A stretch of DNA of 64,000 nt from Bacillus sp. EB600 (GCF_024494385.1 NZ_JAEVLT010000004.1:1-64000); one strand, 5' to 3'; counted from the first letter of the stretch, positions 36,076 through 45,179 are shown. Notes: a model not told the origin generated them from the sequence alone. Translations and numbers: made by a program.

Positions 36076-36783
36076 ATCAGCACAATCAAAATAATTTAAA
36101 TAGGGACTATCTTTACTAAATAAGCTTTTCCAAAGCTTCATTGGTTCTAAAATATGTTGTCTAACGATTTCTTCCACTTTATCTTCTTCTTTATTTTCGA
36201 TAATGCTAACGATTATTTCATGTTGAGCAATTGCATCATTAAAGCTATGTTGAATTTCCGACAGTACCCTGATCCGATTATAATGTGTTCCTAAACGAGT
36301 AATTGCTCCCCATACATTTTCTTTCTGATTCCCTTGATAGATAACATAATGAAGTTTTGTATCCAACTTATGGAACTCCCGCTCTAATCCTTTACGACCG
36401 AGCAGCTCTTTTTGAAGTGCAAGGTTCTTTTTCAACTCCAATAAGTTTTCTAGAGGAAATGACTCACAGGCAAGTTTCAGGATTTCCTTTTCTAAGTTGT
36501 AGCGCATAAAGGAAGCTTCTTCTACTAATTGCAGGTTTATTTTAGAAATATAGGTGCCTACTTGAGGTATCACTTCAACTAAGTTCTCTTCTCGCAGTTT
36601 TGCCAAAACCTCCCTTATTGGCGTCCGAGAGAGGCTTAGTGCCTCTGCCAGCTCTATTTCACTGATCGCTTGACCTGGCTGCAATTCTAAATACATAATT
36701 CCTTCTTTAATGACTCGATAAGCATAATCCTTGTTATTTTCAGCAGACAGTTTAGCTGTTACTGTAAGCATTTTTCGCAACAC
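36058..36783 (-). CDS. GntR/FadR-family regulator 2
   Basis: A 241-residue paralogue of regulator 1 with the same layout: winged helix (SEIELAEALSLSRTPIREVL) and FCD ligand domain (FHKLDTKLHYVIYQG). One of the FCD histidine positions differs (FHKLDTKLHYV against FHLLDTRFHHI), so ligand or metal binding may have diverged. It lies 143 bases after GPH transporter 2, past a hairpin. With regulator 1 and the two transporters it forms a duplicated regulator-transporter pair. Confidence 0.9.
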   Translation of the reverse strand: MLRKMLTVTAKLSAENNKDYAYRVIKEGIMYLELQPGQAISEIELAEALSLSRTPIREVLAKLREENLVEVIPQVGTYISKINLQLVEEASFMRYNLEKEILKLACESFPLENLLELKKNLALQKELLGRKGLEREFHKLDTKLHYVIYQGNQKENVWGAITRLGTHYNRIRVLSEIQHSFNDAIAQHEIIVSIIENKEEDKVEEIVRQHILEPMKLWKSLFSKDSPYLNYFDCADKPVFL

Positions 36784-36886
36784 CCCCTATAACGGACCCA
36801 TTCAAATGAATAAGAAATTGATTCAATTGCTTTTTCCCTCATAATAGCATTAGTTGTTTCATTCAAGCAATCCCAATGTATAGAAA

Positions 36887-36915
36887 GAAGATAGTTAATC
36901 AAATTAACTATCTTC
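36887..36915. terminator. Hairpin between GPH transporter 2 and GntR regulator 2
   Basis: GAAGATAGTTAAT and ATTAACTATCTTC are perfect 13-base complements around CAA. The T tract is interrupted, so termination may be partial. Confidence 0.6.
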
Positions 36916-36926
36916 TTAAAAGAGCT

Positions 36927-38315
36927 TTATGCAGTTTTACCTGAATTCATTGCTTGTCTTTTTTCTGCTAGATCTGTAGCCAATTGCAATGTGCGTTTTT
37001 TGTTTAATGGATATAGGAATGCAACAATTGCGAATACCACTACTAGAAATATCGCTGGCACTAAAGTACCAAGTGTATGAATCCCTTGAAGTGTGCTATG
37101 TGTTTGTTCTGTAAGTTTTGGATTGTAGCCAACAGCTGCAAGCGCTGCACCTCCAAGACCGCCGGCAACAGCCTGGCCAATTTTACGGGCAAATGAATAG
37201 ATCGAGTAAACGGTTCCATCTTCACGTAAACCTGTTAGATATTCATGGTAATCAATTAGATCTGTAACGAAAGCCCAAATCACTAAGTTAAACATTCCAT
37301 AACCAAACATTCCGATTGCTAAAATTCCAATAAATTGAGTTGCGTTTAAGTTCGGTAACAAATATAAGACACCATAGATAACTGCTGCAAGCAACACACC
37401 TGATGAAGCTACTTCTTTTTTGCCGAACTTTTTCACTAATGGCTTAACCATTGGCATTCCAATAATTACTGCAATCGATTGAACTAGACTTACCATACTT
37501 AATGCCTTTGTGTTACCAAAATAATCTTTAAATAAGTAGGTATTGACGGTACCAATCAACATAAAGCAAACTAAGAAAAGGAGAGACGCGATCAGGAAAA
37601 TAATCAATGGTTTATTTTTCATTAGACCTTTTAAGCTTTTTCCTAAATTAGCTTTTGGTTTTGCATCTTCATCAATTACAATACGTTCAGTTGTCAATTT
37701 ATAGCAAGCCATGTAACAAACAAGAGCAAGAACACTAAAAATGACGGTGCCTATTAAAAAGTGATTGGCATTTGCTTTATTATTGACAAAGAAAATCATT
37801 GGTCCAAAAACACCGATAATTAAAACGGCCGCCGTCGAACCAAGAGTTCTCCAACTGGATAATGAAGTACGTTCAACAGGGTCACCTGATATAACAGAAG
37901 CCATTGACCCGTAAGGAATGTTAACGGTACTATACAATGTTCCCCATACGATATACGTCACAAATGCCCACGCCACATAAAACCCATTTGACAGTCCTGG
38001 AATGTGGACAAACATTAATATGTTTAAAATAACTAATGGAAAAGACATTCTAAAAATCCAGGGCCTGAATTTACCATTTTTCCCTGCTTTTCTTGAATCA
38101 ATGAAGCGGCCCCACGTTACATCTGCAATTGCATCCCACAATCTTGCGACTAAGAAGAGCACACCGATTAACGCCGGATTAATTTGTAAAATATCTGTAT
38201 AAAAAACCATTAAGAACATCATTACCAGAATAAAGGAGAAATCGTTTCCAAAATCACCGAATAAATAACCAAGTTTGTCTCTAAAACCAAAAGGACGCAT
38301 AAGTTTCCCCTCCAA
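36927..38315 (-). CDS. GPH-family sugar (glycoside/hexuronide) transporter 2
   Basis: A 462-residue paralogue of transporter 1. It has the same first helix (FGFRDKLGYLFGDFGNDFSF), the GRFIDSRKAGKNGKFRPW loop and the conserved C-terminal helices (IYSFARKIGQAVAGGLGGAA). AGGGGAA lies just before the start. The upstream region holds an operator and a consensus cre site at 38612-38670, so it should be induced by uronate and repressed by glucose. Two transporters may split intact glucuronide from free hexuronate; this is inference. Confidence 0.88.
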   Translation of the reverse strand: MEGKLMRPFGFRDKLGYLFGDFGNDFSFILVMMFLMVFYTDILQINPALIGVLFLVARLWDAIADVTWGRFIDSRKAGKNGKFRPWIFRMSFPLVILNILMFVHIPGLSNGFYVAWAFVTYIVWGTLYSTVNIPYGSMASVISGDPVERTSLSSWRTLGSTAAVLIIGVFGPMIFFVNNKANANHFLIGTVIFSVLALVCYMACYKLTTERIVIDEDAKPKANLGKSLKGLMKNKPLIIFLIASLLFLVCFMLIGTVNTYLFKDYFGNTKALSMVSLVQSIAVIIGMPMVKPLVKKFGKKEVASSGVLLAAVIYGVLYLLPNLNATQFIGILAIGMFGYGMFNLVIWAFVTDLIDYHEYLTGLREDGTVYSIYSFARKIGQAVAGGLGGAALAAVGYNPKLTEQTHSTLQGIHTLGTLVPAIFLVVVFAIVAFLYPLNKKRTLQLATDLAEKRQAMNSGKTA

Positions 38316-38361
38316 AAATTTGATAGCTTACTATAATTGCAGTTACTAATTTAAAGCGATT

Positions 38362-38544
38362 TCATTTCCAAGAATATTCAAAATCCAGTAAACGTAACAA
38401 AGCTGCAAGATTACTCTTCAAATCTATTCGTACCCAAATTTTGGAGTGCTTGTCCAATGTTTGAGTAATAGATTTAATACTTTTGTTCTTCCTTCCTATA
38501 ATATTACCAACATTATGACTAAACAAACACCTTCCAAATTCCAC
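38362..38544 (-). CDS. Possible 60-residue protein ahead of GPH transporter 2
   Basis: A short ORF opens at GTG 38544, ten bases after GGGGAGG, and lies between the operator/cre promoter region and the transporter. The tail (DKHSKIWVRIDLKSNLAALL) is faintly like the middle of HPr proteins, but there is no HARP active site and the protein is too short, so I do not assign it. It may be a leader ORF, a decayed gene or chance. Confidence 0.3.
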   Translation of the reverse strand: MEFGRCLFSHNVGNIIGRKNKSIKSITQTLDKHSKIWVRIDLKSNLAALLRLLDFEYSWK

Positions 38545-38611
38545 TTTTATCAGGGCCTCCCCTTGTTTCAGTTTGCTTGGATATAAGATTTGATTCCCTC
38601 CTCTAGTTAAT

Positions 38612-38627
38612 ATACTAGTATCCTAGC
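38612..38627. promoter_or_regulatory. Uronate-type GntR operator, copy 3
   Basis: ATACTAGTATCCTAGCA aligns with copies 1 and 2, with a few differences; TTAA and GCATG flanks are also shared with copy 2. Confidence 0.6.
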
Positions 38628-38656
38628 ATGCGAAAAAAAATAATGCAACAAGAAAA

Positions 38657-38670
38657 TGTAACCGGTAACA
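38657..38670. promoter_or_regulatory. cre site (CcpA)
   Basis: TGTAACCGGTAACA matches the cre consensus at all 14 positions. It lies 30 bases upstream of operator copy 3. Confidence 0.8.
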
Positions 38671-38736
38671 AATTGTTCAATTTTATTTTAATTAGTTTCC
38701 ATTTTCTACTATTAAAGAATAGAAACACCCCTATCA

Positions 38737-38782
38737 AAAACAAAAGCAGACCCATGTTTAAACTAAGGATCTGCTTGTTTTA
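38737..38782. terminator. Hairpin upstream of the GPH2 promoter
   Basis: AAAACAAAAGCAGACCC pairs with GGATCTGCTTGTTTT. It most likely ends transcription of the yeeN unit on one strand or blocks read-through toward the promoter at 38650. Confidence 0.55.
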
Positions 38783-38884
38783 AGATTTTAAATTGTAAAA
38801 ATTTTAAACTATAAGCTATTGTCCAGCACAGCGCAAAGGACATGCTAGTGCAAACATCATTTAAGAAGGATGACGCTTTTCTTT

Positions 38885-39604
38885 TTATTCGCCTAAGTCA
38901 ACATTGTGGTAAACGCGCTGAACATCATCTAGATCTTCAAGGACATCAATCATTTTTTCAAACTGTGCTTGTGCATCTTCAGAGAGGGTAATTTCATTTT
39001 GTGCAAGCATTGTTTGTTCAGCAACTGTAAATTCTGTTATACCTGCATTCTTGAAGGCTTCCTGTACCGCATGGAATTGTTCAGGATCAGCATAGACAAT
39101 AACAGAATCATCTTCTTCAAGGATGTCACGGACATCCACATCTGCTTCCATTAATAATTCAAGCACTTCATCGGCCGACTTACCTTCCACGCCAATAACT
39201 GCTGTTGCATCAAACATGTAGGCTACTGATCCGCTTACTCCCATGTTGCCGCCATTTTTTCCAAATGCAGCACGCACATCAGATGCTGTACGGTTCACGT
39301 TATTTGTCAGGGCATCGACAATTACCATCGAGCCGCTTGGTCCAAAGCCTTCATAGCGCAGTTCTGAATAGCTTTCTTCGGCACCGCCTTTTGCTTTTTC
39401 AATCGCACGGTCAATAATATGTTTAGGCACATTATAGGTTTTAGCTCGTTCCAGCACGAACTTTAGAGCCTGGTTACCTTCTGGGTCCGGTACACCCTGC
39501 TTTGCTGCTACATAAATTTCAACGCCAAATTTTGCATAGATACGACTTGTATTTGCATCCTTTGACGCTTTTTTTTCCTTAATATTATTCCATTTACGAC
39601 CCAT
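38885..39604 (-). CDS. yeeN: YebC/PmpR-family protein YeeN
   Basis: A 239-residue member of the YebC family. It starts [20 protein letters not shown], the signature of the YeeN branch, and matches the B. subtilis protein almost without gaps, including [19 protein letters not shown]. YebC-family proteins act as DNA-binding regulators or, in newer work, help ribosomes through proline runs. It is a single-gene unit. Confidence 0.95.
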   Translation of the reverse strand: MGRKWNNIKEKKASKDANTSRIYAKFGVEIYVAAKQGVPDPEGNQALKFVLERAKTYNVPKHIIDRAIEKAKGGAEESYSELRYEGFGPSGSMVIVDALTNNVNRTASDVRAAFGKNGGNMGVSGSVAYMFDATAVIGVEGKSADEVLELLMEADVDVRDILEEDDSVIVYADPEQFHAVQEAFKNAGITEFTVAEQTMLAQNEITLSEDAQAQFEKMIDVLEDLDDVQRVYHNVDLGE

Positions 39605-39792
39605 TAATGAACACTCTCTTTCCTCTTTAAATCTACATATAAATAGTAATATGAAATACCCTGCTGCATCAACAATTTTTCAAGGCTTTCATTAATCGCT
39701 GCAAAGAAACACTAGTCTATTATACCTTAATTACATACTTTGTAAAAAGTCAATCATAAAAAACTGGAGGCTCTTTTTATTTTTAGGCTATG

Positions 39793-41145
39793 TTAATGGT
39801 GATGCCTTCCTTTTTTCTGAATCCGAATGATTCTTCTTAATAAACCGTAAGAAACATGAATCTTTTCCTTTTCCAATGAAACACCAGGCTGCAGCCTCAT
39901 CCACAATGATTTTGGATATGCCACAAGCTGGTCGGGATAGACACTTCTGTGTCCAATGATGGTATATGCAGTGATGCACGCTACGACAACGTATAAACCT
40001 GTTAAATTCCCAAATAATTCATAGCCCATAAAAATAGCCGAAATCGGTGTATTTGATGCAGATGCTACCACCGAAACCATTCCAATGGCTGCACCAAATG
40101 CGGGATCGATACCAATGATGGTGGCAAACACATTCCCTGCTATTGCCCCAATCACAAACTGTGGTGTAACAATTCCGCCGTAAAACCCTGATCCCAATGT
40201 TATCGCAACAAATAAAGCCTTCCAAACGAATCCTAAATATGGGACATGTTCACCCCTTAATGCTTGTTCCATTATTGGCAGGCTTAAACCCAGGTAATCT
40301 GACGGGATGATTAAAATTAGGGCCGATAAAAGAATCCCCCCAAAAAACGGCATCAAGGGCGGCCAGATTTGATAACGCTGCTGGATGAGCTTAAATGCTG
40401 ATCGCACTCGTGCATACAATTCGATAAATAGCCATGAGACAATGCCGCAAATAAGCCCTATAATCATTATTTTTATAAACAAGGTTTCAGAAAAGTGAGA
40501 GAAAATTTTCAGAGAATAATAGGAATACGACAGTCCCCAAAGCTTGCTAACCTCAAATGAAGAAATCCCTGCAATCACAGCGGGAAAAATAAAGTCATAA
40601 CGCAGCCGCCCAATTGTCAATACTTCAACACCGTAAATCGCCCCGGCAATCGGTGTTCCAAATACGCTCGCAAAACCCGCACTGACCCCACATGCGACAA
40701 TCCGCTTTTGAAGTTCCGGACTCAAATGTATAAGTTGCCCAAAACAAGAGGCAAGAGTTCCTCCAATATGTGAACAAGGTCCCTCTTTTCCCGCAGATCC
40801 CCCGGAAGCAAGCGTAATAATGGCTGCGACCGGTTTTATTAGAAATGTTTTATATGGCATCAAACCGGACTGTTCATGAACAGCGGTAATGGCTGAATCC
40901 TTTTTCCTTCCTACTGAATGACGGTATCCATAATGGATCAGTATTCCATTAAGGAATCCTCCAATTGGTAAAAGGATCATTTGCTGCCATAAAGGGATAT
41001 TTATCGTGCTATCTGTAAAAAAGTACAGTCCGTGCAGAAATATACTTGTTCCAGTACCAACAATCATACCCGTCAATGCAGCTAAAAAAAACCACCGTAA
41101 TAATGTTGCCAGCATTACAGGTAGTTCAATATATGTACGATTCAA
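39793..41145 (-). CDS. ClC-family chloride channel/antiporter
   Basis: A 450-residue ClC protein with the inverted-repeat helix layout. Selectivity motifs are GSAGKEGPCSHIGG (gating Glu in GKEGP, near residue 118) and GSGFYGGIVTPQFVIGA (the GxFxP region) near residue 345. The GSGIP motif is replaced by a GGSAG-type sequence. The C-terminal CBS domain is missing, as in many bacterial ClCs. The protein ends with a basic, His-rich tail (KKGRHHH). It may exchange chloride and protons in acid stress or carry fluoride; the subtype cannot be fixed by eye. Confidence 0.9.
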   Translation of the reverse strand: MNRTYIELPVMLATLLRWFFLAALTGMIVGTGTSIFLHGLYFFTDSTINIPLWQQMILLPIGGFLNGILIHYGYRHSVGRKKDSAITAVHEQSGLMPYKTFLIKPVAAIITLASGGSAGKEGPCSHIGGTLASCFGQLIHLSPELQKRIVACGVSAGFASVFGTPIAGAIYGVEVLTIGRLRYDFIFPAVIAGISSFEVSKLWGLSYSYYSLKIFSHFSETLFIKIMIIGLICGIVSWLFIELYARVRSAFKLIQQRYQIWPPLMPFFGGILLSALILIIPSDYLGLSLPIMEQALRGEHVPYLGFVWKALFVAITLGSGFYGGIVTPQFVIGAIAGNVFATIIGIDPAFGAAIGMVSVVASASNTPISAIFMGYELFGNLTGLYVVVACITAYTIIGHRSVYPDQLVAYPKSLWMRLQPGVSLEKEKIHVSYGLLRRIIRIQKKGRHHH

Positions 41146-41430
41146 AAATTTTCACCTCTTTAAAAGCCTTCCCTATAAAACATAGCACGATAAAAAATGA
41201 ATGTCCACGATTCAGGGAGCAGGCAGCATTAAATATCTAATGAATTTTTTCTTTTGCAATAGTAGTTATAAGCGTTAATCCGGTTAATTTGGTTTACTTT
41301 TCTGATGCCTGAGTCGTAATCGATTGTACCTTTTCTTTTAAATCACATGTTTAATAGGCATTAAACCGTTTTCCATTCATAAAATGATAATGGGTATGGT
41401 TTAAGCTCCTGTATCTAAGGAGGTGATATA
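41146..41430. other. Gene-free stretch with an orphan ribosome site
   Basis: No ORF of interest. At 41417 the sequence AAGGAGGTGAT, a full complement to the 16S rRNA tail, occurs without a start codon in reach and is followed at once by the intergenic repeat at 41431. The repeat may have landed between a ribosome site and its gene. Confidence 0.4.
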
Positions 41431-41577
41431 GAAAAGCGGAGGCACCCGTTTATCGGCGTATGGCCTGGAGCGCTTCGACTAAGATAAAGGAAACACACAG
41501 AGCGGTAGCGAGAGATGTTGACTTATCGTAGGGAGAAGCGCGAGCCGATGGGCGCTGCAGCTAGACAATTCTCAAAG
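41431..41577 (+). repeat. Structured intergenic repeat, copy A
   Basis: Starts GAAAAGCGGAGGCACCCG and ends GCTAGACAATTCTCAAAG. Shares the cores GATAAAGGAAACA and TTGACTTATCGTAGGGA with the copies at 48001 and 63673. Confidence 0.8.
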
Positions 41578-41696
41578 ATTGCTGGGCAACCTTTTGGTTA
41601 TTTTTAGCTTGGTATAATAATATGCCTAGGTGAAATTTTTTTAAATTAACTGGGCTGGGTACACATTCCAAATGAATGTAAAGGGAGATGTTAAGG

Positions 41697-41894
41697 ATGA
41701 ACGAAGTCACAGGAAATGTGCTTGGTTGGTTGGGTATTATTGCAGCTTTGGTTGGATTTTTCTATGCCCCTATCTGGCTTGGTATTATTGGCGTGATCCT
41801 TGGTTTAATCACTTTAGCTAGCCCGCAGAAAGCCCTGGCATGGGTTGCCATTGTACTCAGTGTCATCGCATTGCTCATCCCGTTATTTAAGTAA
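41697..41894 (+). CDS. Small two-helix membrane protein
   Basis: A 65-residue protein with two hydrophobic stretches (VLGWLGIIAALVGFFYAPIW and IGVILGLITLA, then a third short one near the end). ATG 41697 is nine bases after GGGAG; an earlier ATG at 41688 touches that site and is less likely. Gly- and Ala-rich helices suggest a small DUF4190-like or similar membrane protein; I do not recognise a family with confidence. It is monocistronic with a terminator at 42042. Confidence 0.65.
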   Translation: MNEVTGNVLGWLGIIAALVGFFYAPIWLGIIGVILGLITLASPQKALAWVAIVLSVIALLIPLFK

Positions 41895-42041
41895 ATAATC
41901 GTCGTGCAATCCGATTTAATCTGAGACCCCATAAATTGAACTTTTTATCATTTTTTTACACTTTTGTCCTGAAATTGAAGAACGCAAAGGAAGCACTCTC
42001 ATTGTTTATATACTACTGGCTATTTATGCTGTAAAATATCC

Positions 42042-42074
42042 AAAAGCCCAAGGGAGACTTCCCTTGGGCTTTTA
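42042..42074. terminator. Terminator
   Basis: AAAAGCCCAAGGGA and TCCCTTGGGCTTTT form a 14-base-pair stem with loop GACT. Confidence 0.9.
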
Positions 42075-42158
42075 CTTATTGGAATTAGCACCTTCATTCT
42101 AGGGCAAATTTAATAGAAAACACAACAACCCTTGTCGAACCATGTAGTATAAAAGTTA

Positions 42159-42187
42159 TTGATTGTGTAAGCGCTTTCGTATATAAT
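42159..42187 (+). promoter_or_regulatory. Sigma-A promoter with overlapping cre site
   Basis: TTGATT (42159-42164) and TATAAT (42182-42187) are 17 bases apart. The cre-like TGTAAGCGCTTTCG (42166-42179, 13 of 14 consensus positions) fills the spacer, an ideal place for CcpA repression. Confidence 0.7.
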
Positions 42188-42193
42188 AAATAT

Positions 42194-42456
42194 TGGGTTG
42201 GATGGCACGCGTGGCCATCATGGTATATGGCGTAGGTGGGGCCAATACTGGGTACAGGGCATAATGAAAGATGTCCTCAATTTATGAATAAACTCCAAAA
42301 TCCTTTGTACAAATTCCTCAATCTTTAGGTACGAGGTACTTCGACATATAGTCGGTGGACATCATGAAAATTATCCTCTTGTACAAAACATTGTTTCCAA
42401 TTCTATAACAATCCAGAAAGGACCTTAAAGAATAATTTTCTTTAGGTCCTTTTTGG
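42194..42456 (+). ncRNA. Candidate CcpA-controlled small RNA
   Basis: About 260 bases run from the promoter at 42159 to a strong terminator (AAAGGACCTTAAAG paired with CTTTAGGTCCTTT and a T tract, 42417-42454), with no normal gene between. The 5' part is G-rich (TGGGTTGGATGGC, GGTGGGGCC) with a hairpin GATGGC/GCCATC, the kind of sequence used to pair with ribosome sites. A 20-codon ORF (42202-42264) exists but has no ribosome site. I infer an sRNA made when glucose is absent. A decayed gene is the main alternative. Confidence 0.45.
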
Positions 42457-42516
42457 TTACTTTAAAGGCGAAATCGTTCTTTTAACTCCTTAAGTATTGT
42501 GGTTATTATAGGAACA

Positions 42517-42553
42517 AAAGAGGTTGCCCTATTTAAAGGACAACCTCTTTTTT
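42517..42553. terminator. Free-standing hairpin
   Basis: AAAGAGGTTG and CAACCTCTTT with a T run. It lies between the small-RNA unit and the IDEAL-domain gene and may end read-through on either side. Confidence 0.6.
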
Positions 42554-42647
42554 ATATGTAATAAATTTCACGAACATGTTCACAAAAATAAAAGGAGCCT
42601 AGAATATGGCTTCCTTTTATTAAAGGAACACATTGACGAATTACTAT

Positions 42648-42842
42648 TTATGAAATCTCTTTAAGTTCAGCTGTTAGTTTTAGGAAAACTTCCTTATTAC
42701 GCTCTTGTAATGAGCGGTCGATTTCCTTACGGATTTTTTCTTTGCGAAAATCAATTAGAGCATTGTCTAATACCATTTCAGCAAATAATGCATCCATATT
42801 CTCATCAGATGGTTGTGGCAGGTTCTTTAAATTCTTTTCCAT
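42648..42842 (-). CDS. IDEAL-domain protein
   Basis: A 64-residue protein that is nearly all IDEAL domain. The segment LFAEMVLDNALIDFRKEKIR and the following EIDRSLQERNKEVFLKLTAE match the domain's LAE-x-vLD-A and EID-x-L-x-x-rd-x-x-F-x-L-T-x-EL pattern. Similar proteins in Bacillus (such as ComK regulators and the YpiB tail) act as small adaptors; the role of this one is unknown. Monocistronic. Confidence 0.8.
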   Translation of the reverse strand: MEKNLKNLPQPSDENMDALFAEMVLDNALIDFRKEKIRKEIDRSLQERNKEVFLKLTAELKEIS

Positions 42843-43091
42843 TTGGAAATCAACTCCTTGACCTTTTTTCTATTATACAAATAGTTTTCAGATAATTCAA
42901 TATCTTTTTTCGGAAATATTTATTTATTTTGAAAATATTTTTTTAGGTTAGTAAATAGGAAAGCCATCCTTCTAATAATTCACAAAGGATTACATAATGA
43001 AATCCTTATTTGGAACATTAATAAAGTGAAGCTTCTATTAGTGGTCATACCGCCCGTTAATGTGGGACAAGCGCAGAAGGGAGGAAATATA

Positions 43092-44489
43092 GTGGATCAC
43101 GGAAGTCGTATTCCCGGGAGTCCCGGCAATCATAAAACCTCAAAAAAAGGATCCTTAAAGTGGTGGCAATTATCATTAATTGGGGTTGGTTGTACAATTG
43201 GTACAGGATACTTTTTAGGGTCAAGTATCGGAATAACCATAACCGGCCCTTCAATTGTGATTTCATTTCTTTTAGCGGCTGTCAGTACGTATATTGTTTT
43301 TAATGTGCTTGCAAAAATGACAGCGGAAGATCCTCAGAATGGTTCGTTTTGCTATTATGCAAAAAAAGCATTTGGTCCATGGGCAGGATTCAGCTGTGGT
43401 TGGAATTATTGGTGTTCAAATATCTTAATAATGGGGAGCCAATTAACCGCTCTCTCTATTCTTTCTAAGTTTTGGTTTCATCAGGTACCATTATGGGTCT
43501 TTGCCGCTGGATATGCAGCCATTGCTATTGTTGTCGTTCTTTTCGGTACAAAAGGCTTTGATAAGGTTGAAAATATTCTGGCAATCATTAAGACTTCTGC
43601 AATCGTTATGTTTATAATCCTAGCTGTAGTTGCCTTATTCGGCTGGATCGGTGGAGGTTCAAAGCATTTTCAATTGCCCTCTTCAATGGGGAAAATATTC
43701 CCTGAAGGCTATATTGGCTTCTGGTCTTCCCTTATCTATGCTTTTTATGCTTTCGGTGGGATTGAAGTAATTGGCCTCATGGCAATAAGGCTTAAAAAGA
43801 AAGAAGATGCCCCAAAGGCCGGAAAGATTATGTTGCTTTTATTAACGATTATTTACGTTGTTTCGCTCGGATTAGCAGTTACAATGGAGCATTATGATTC
43901 CTTTAATGAAAAAGAAAGTCCGTTTGTTAAAGCAATGGCCGACTACCATCTTTCCTTTTTTCCGCATGTTTTTAATGGAGCAATCATTATTGCAGGCTTT
44001 TCAACAATGACTGCCTCATTATTTGGCGTAACCACTCTCCTGGTTACACTAGCAGAAGACGGTGATGCACCATCCTTTTTTGCCAAGAAACTGAAAAAAT
44101 TTAACAAGCTTCCACTAGCTTCACTTGGTCTTGGGGCGATCGGTCTCTTGGCATCTGTCGTTACGGCCTTGCTTGTACCCGGGAAAATTTATGAATATAT
44201 AACGACTGCTGCGGGAATTTTGCTACTGTATAATTGGTCTTTTATCATTATTTCTTCCTTGCGTATTTTAAAAAGTAAGGGTTTGGAAACATTTATATCC
44301 TATTTCGGACTGCTGCTCATTCTTGCCGCAGTGAGCGGAACAATTCTCGAAAAAAGTATTCGATTTGGTTTTTTTGTTAGTTTACTATTTGTTGGCATGA
44401 TCGCTTTAGTAGCTTTTATAACGAAAAGAAAATCAAGTAAGACGAAACAGAACGGGCTTAAGAAACTAACTCCTCAAGAATCTGACTAA
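43092..44489 (+). CDS. APC-superfamily amino acid permease
   Basis: A 465-residue, 12-helix permease. Helix 1 has the APC substrate motif GVGCTIGTGYFLGSS near residue 30; the conserved AEDPQNGSFCYYAKKAFGPW region follows helix 2. GTG 43092 is chosen because GGGAGG lies seven bases before it; the ORF extends upstream to 43026 without a site. The substrate is probably an amino acid, not identified. Monocistronic. Confidence 0.88.
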   Translation: MDHGSRIPGSPGNHKTSKKGSLKWWQLSLIGVGCTIGTGYFLGSSIGITITGPSIVISFLLAAVSTYIVFNVLAKMTAEDPQNGSFCYYAKKAFGPWAGFSCGWNYWCSNILIMGSQLTALSILSKFWFHQVPLWVFAAGYAAIAIVVVLFGTKGFDKVENILAIIKTSAIVMFIILAVVALFGWIGGGSKHFQLPSSMGKIFPEGYIGFWSSLIYAFYAFGGIEVIGLMAIRLKKKEDAPKAGKIMLLLLTIIYVVSLGLAVTMEHYDSFNEKESPFVKAMADYHLSFFPHVFNGAIIIAGFSTMTASLFGVTTLLVTLAEDGDAPSFFAKKLKKFNKLPLASLGLGAIGLLASVVTALLVPGKIYEYITTAAGILLLYNWSFIIISSLRILKSKGLETFISYFGLLLILAAVSGTILEKSIRFGFFVSLLFVGMIALVAFITKRKSSKTKQNGLKKLTPQESD

Positions 44490-44628
44490 GTTCCTCCGTA
44501 CTCCGATTTATTTTTTTCATTATATGAAATGGGAAAAGGGATATACTTTCCTATTGAGCTCAAACTAAAGGGAAATAAGCATAATAATCATTTATAGGAA
44601 AATAGGAAAGATTGGATGGAGGATAGGT

Positions 44629-44925
44629 ATGAATAATAATGAAACTGTAGGAATGATTGAAAAAGCAATTGCAAATGCACCGGATTGGTTAATGGAAGAT
44701 ATTAATAAAATAGAAAAAAAAGCGAATGGAAATATGAGAATTAGCTATGTAATTCACCAATTATATAATAATTACGATTTCTCAATTAAGCATGTCCTTG
44801 GAATGAAGGAACAATCGGATTGGTCATTAGTCTGCAGACAAAGACTAAACATTATTGATAACAATATTGACTTAATACAGGCTATTTTGGAGAAAAAGAA
44901 GAGAAACAAACAAACAGCAAAATAA
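44629..44925 (+). CDS. Hypothetical small protein
   Basis: A 98-residue soluble protein from ATG 44629 behind GGAGGAT. It is helical, with a Trp-rich middle (WLMEDINKIEK, DWSLVCRQRLNIID) and a basic tail. I do not recognise the family. Monocistronic, followed by a terminator at 45041. Confidence 0.65.
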   Translation: MNNNETVGMIEKAIANAPDWLMEDINKIEKKANGNMRISYVIHQLYNNYDFSIKHVLGMKEQSDWSLVCRQRLNIIDNNIDLIQAILEKKKRNKQTAK

Positions 44926-45040
44926 TCATTGATATTGAATGTTTTTACTCTTAATTGAAACGTCTATGATAAATTCGGTGTTATTTGGGAACCTTAACCG
45001 CCAAAAATCTTAAAACTGAATCCGAAACCAATGCGAACTG

Positions 45041-45071
45041 AGGGGCCAAAACGTTTTGGCCTTTTTTGTTT
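45041..45071 (+). terminator. Terminator
   Basis: GGCCAAAACGTTTTGGCC palindrome followed by TTTTTTGTTTTG. Confidence 0.85.
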
Positions 45072-45179
45072 TGTTAATTTTTCAAGATGAGTGTGAAAGA
45101 ATTTTTTTGGGGAACATTAAATACACACCTGCTACTATTACAACTGCTTCAAAAAAGTTATTAATTTGTACTAAAACAT

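Noticed and set aside
41414..41432. Leader of the small membrane protein at 41697
   Set aside because: AAGGAGGTGAT at 41417 is 270 bases from that start codon, which has its own ribosome site.
42202..42264. 20-codon peptide in the candidate small RNA
   Set aside because: No ribosome site before the ATG; kept only as a remark.
42286..42430. Protein frame ending HHENYPLVQNIV within the candidate small RNA
   Set aside because: It has no start codon and no ribosome site and begins right after a stop; I treat it as chance.
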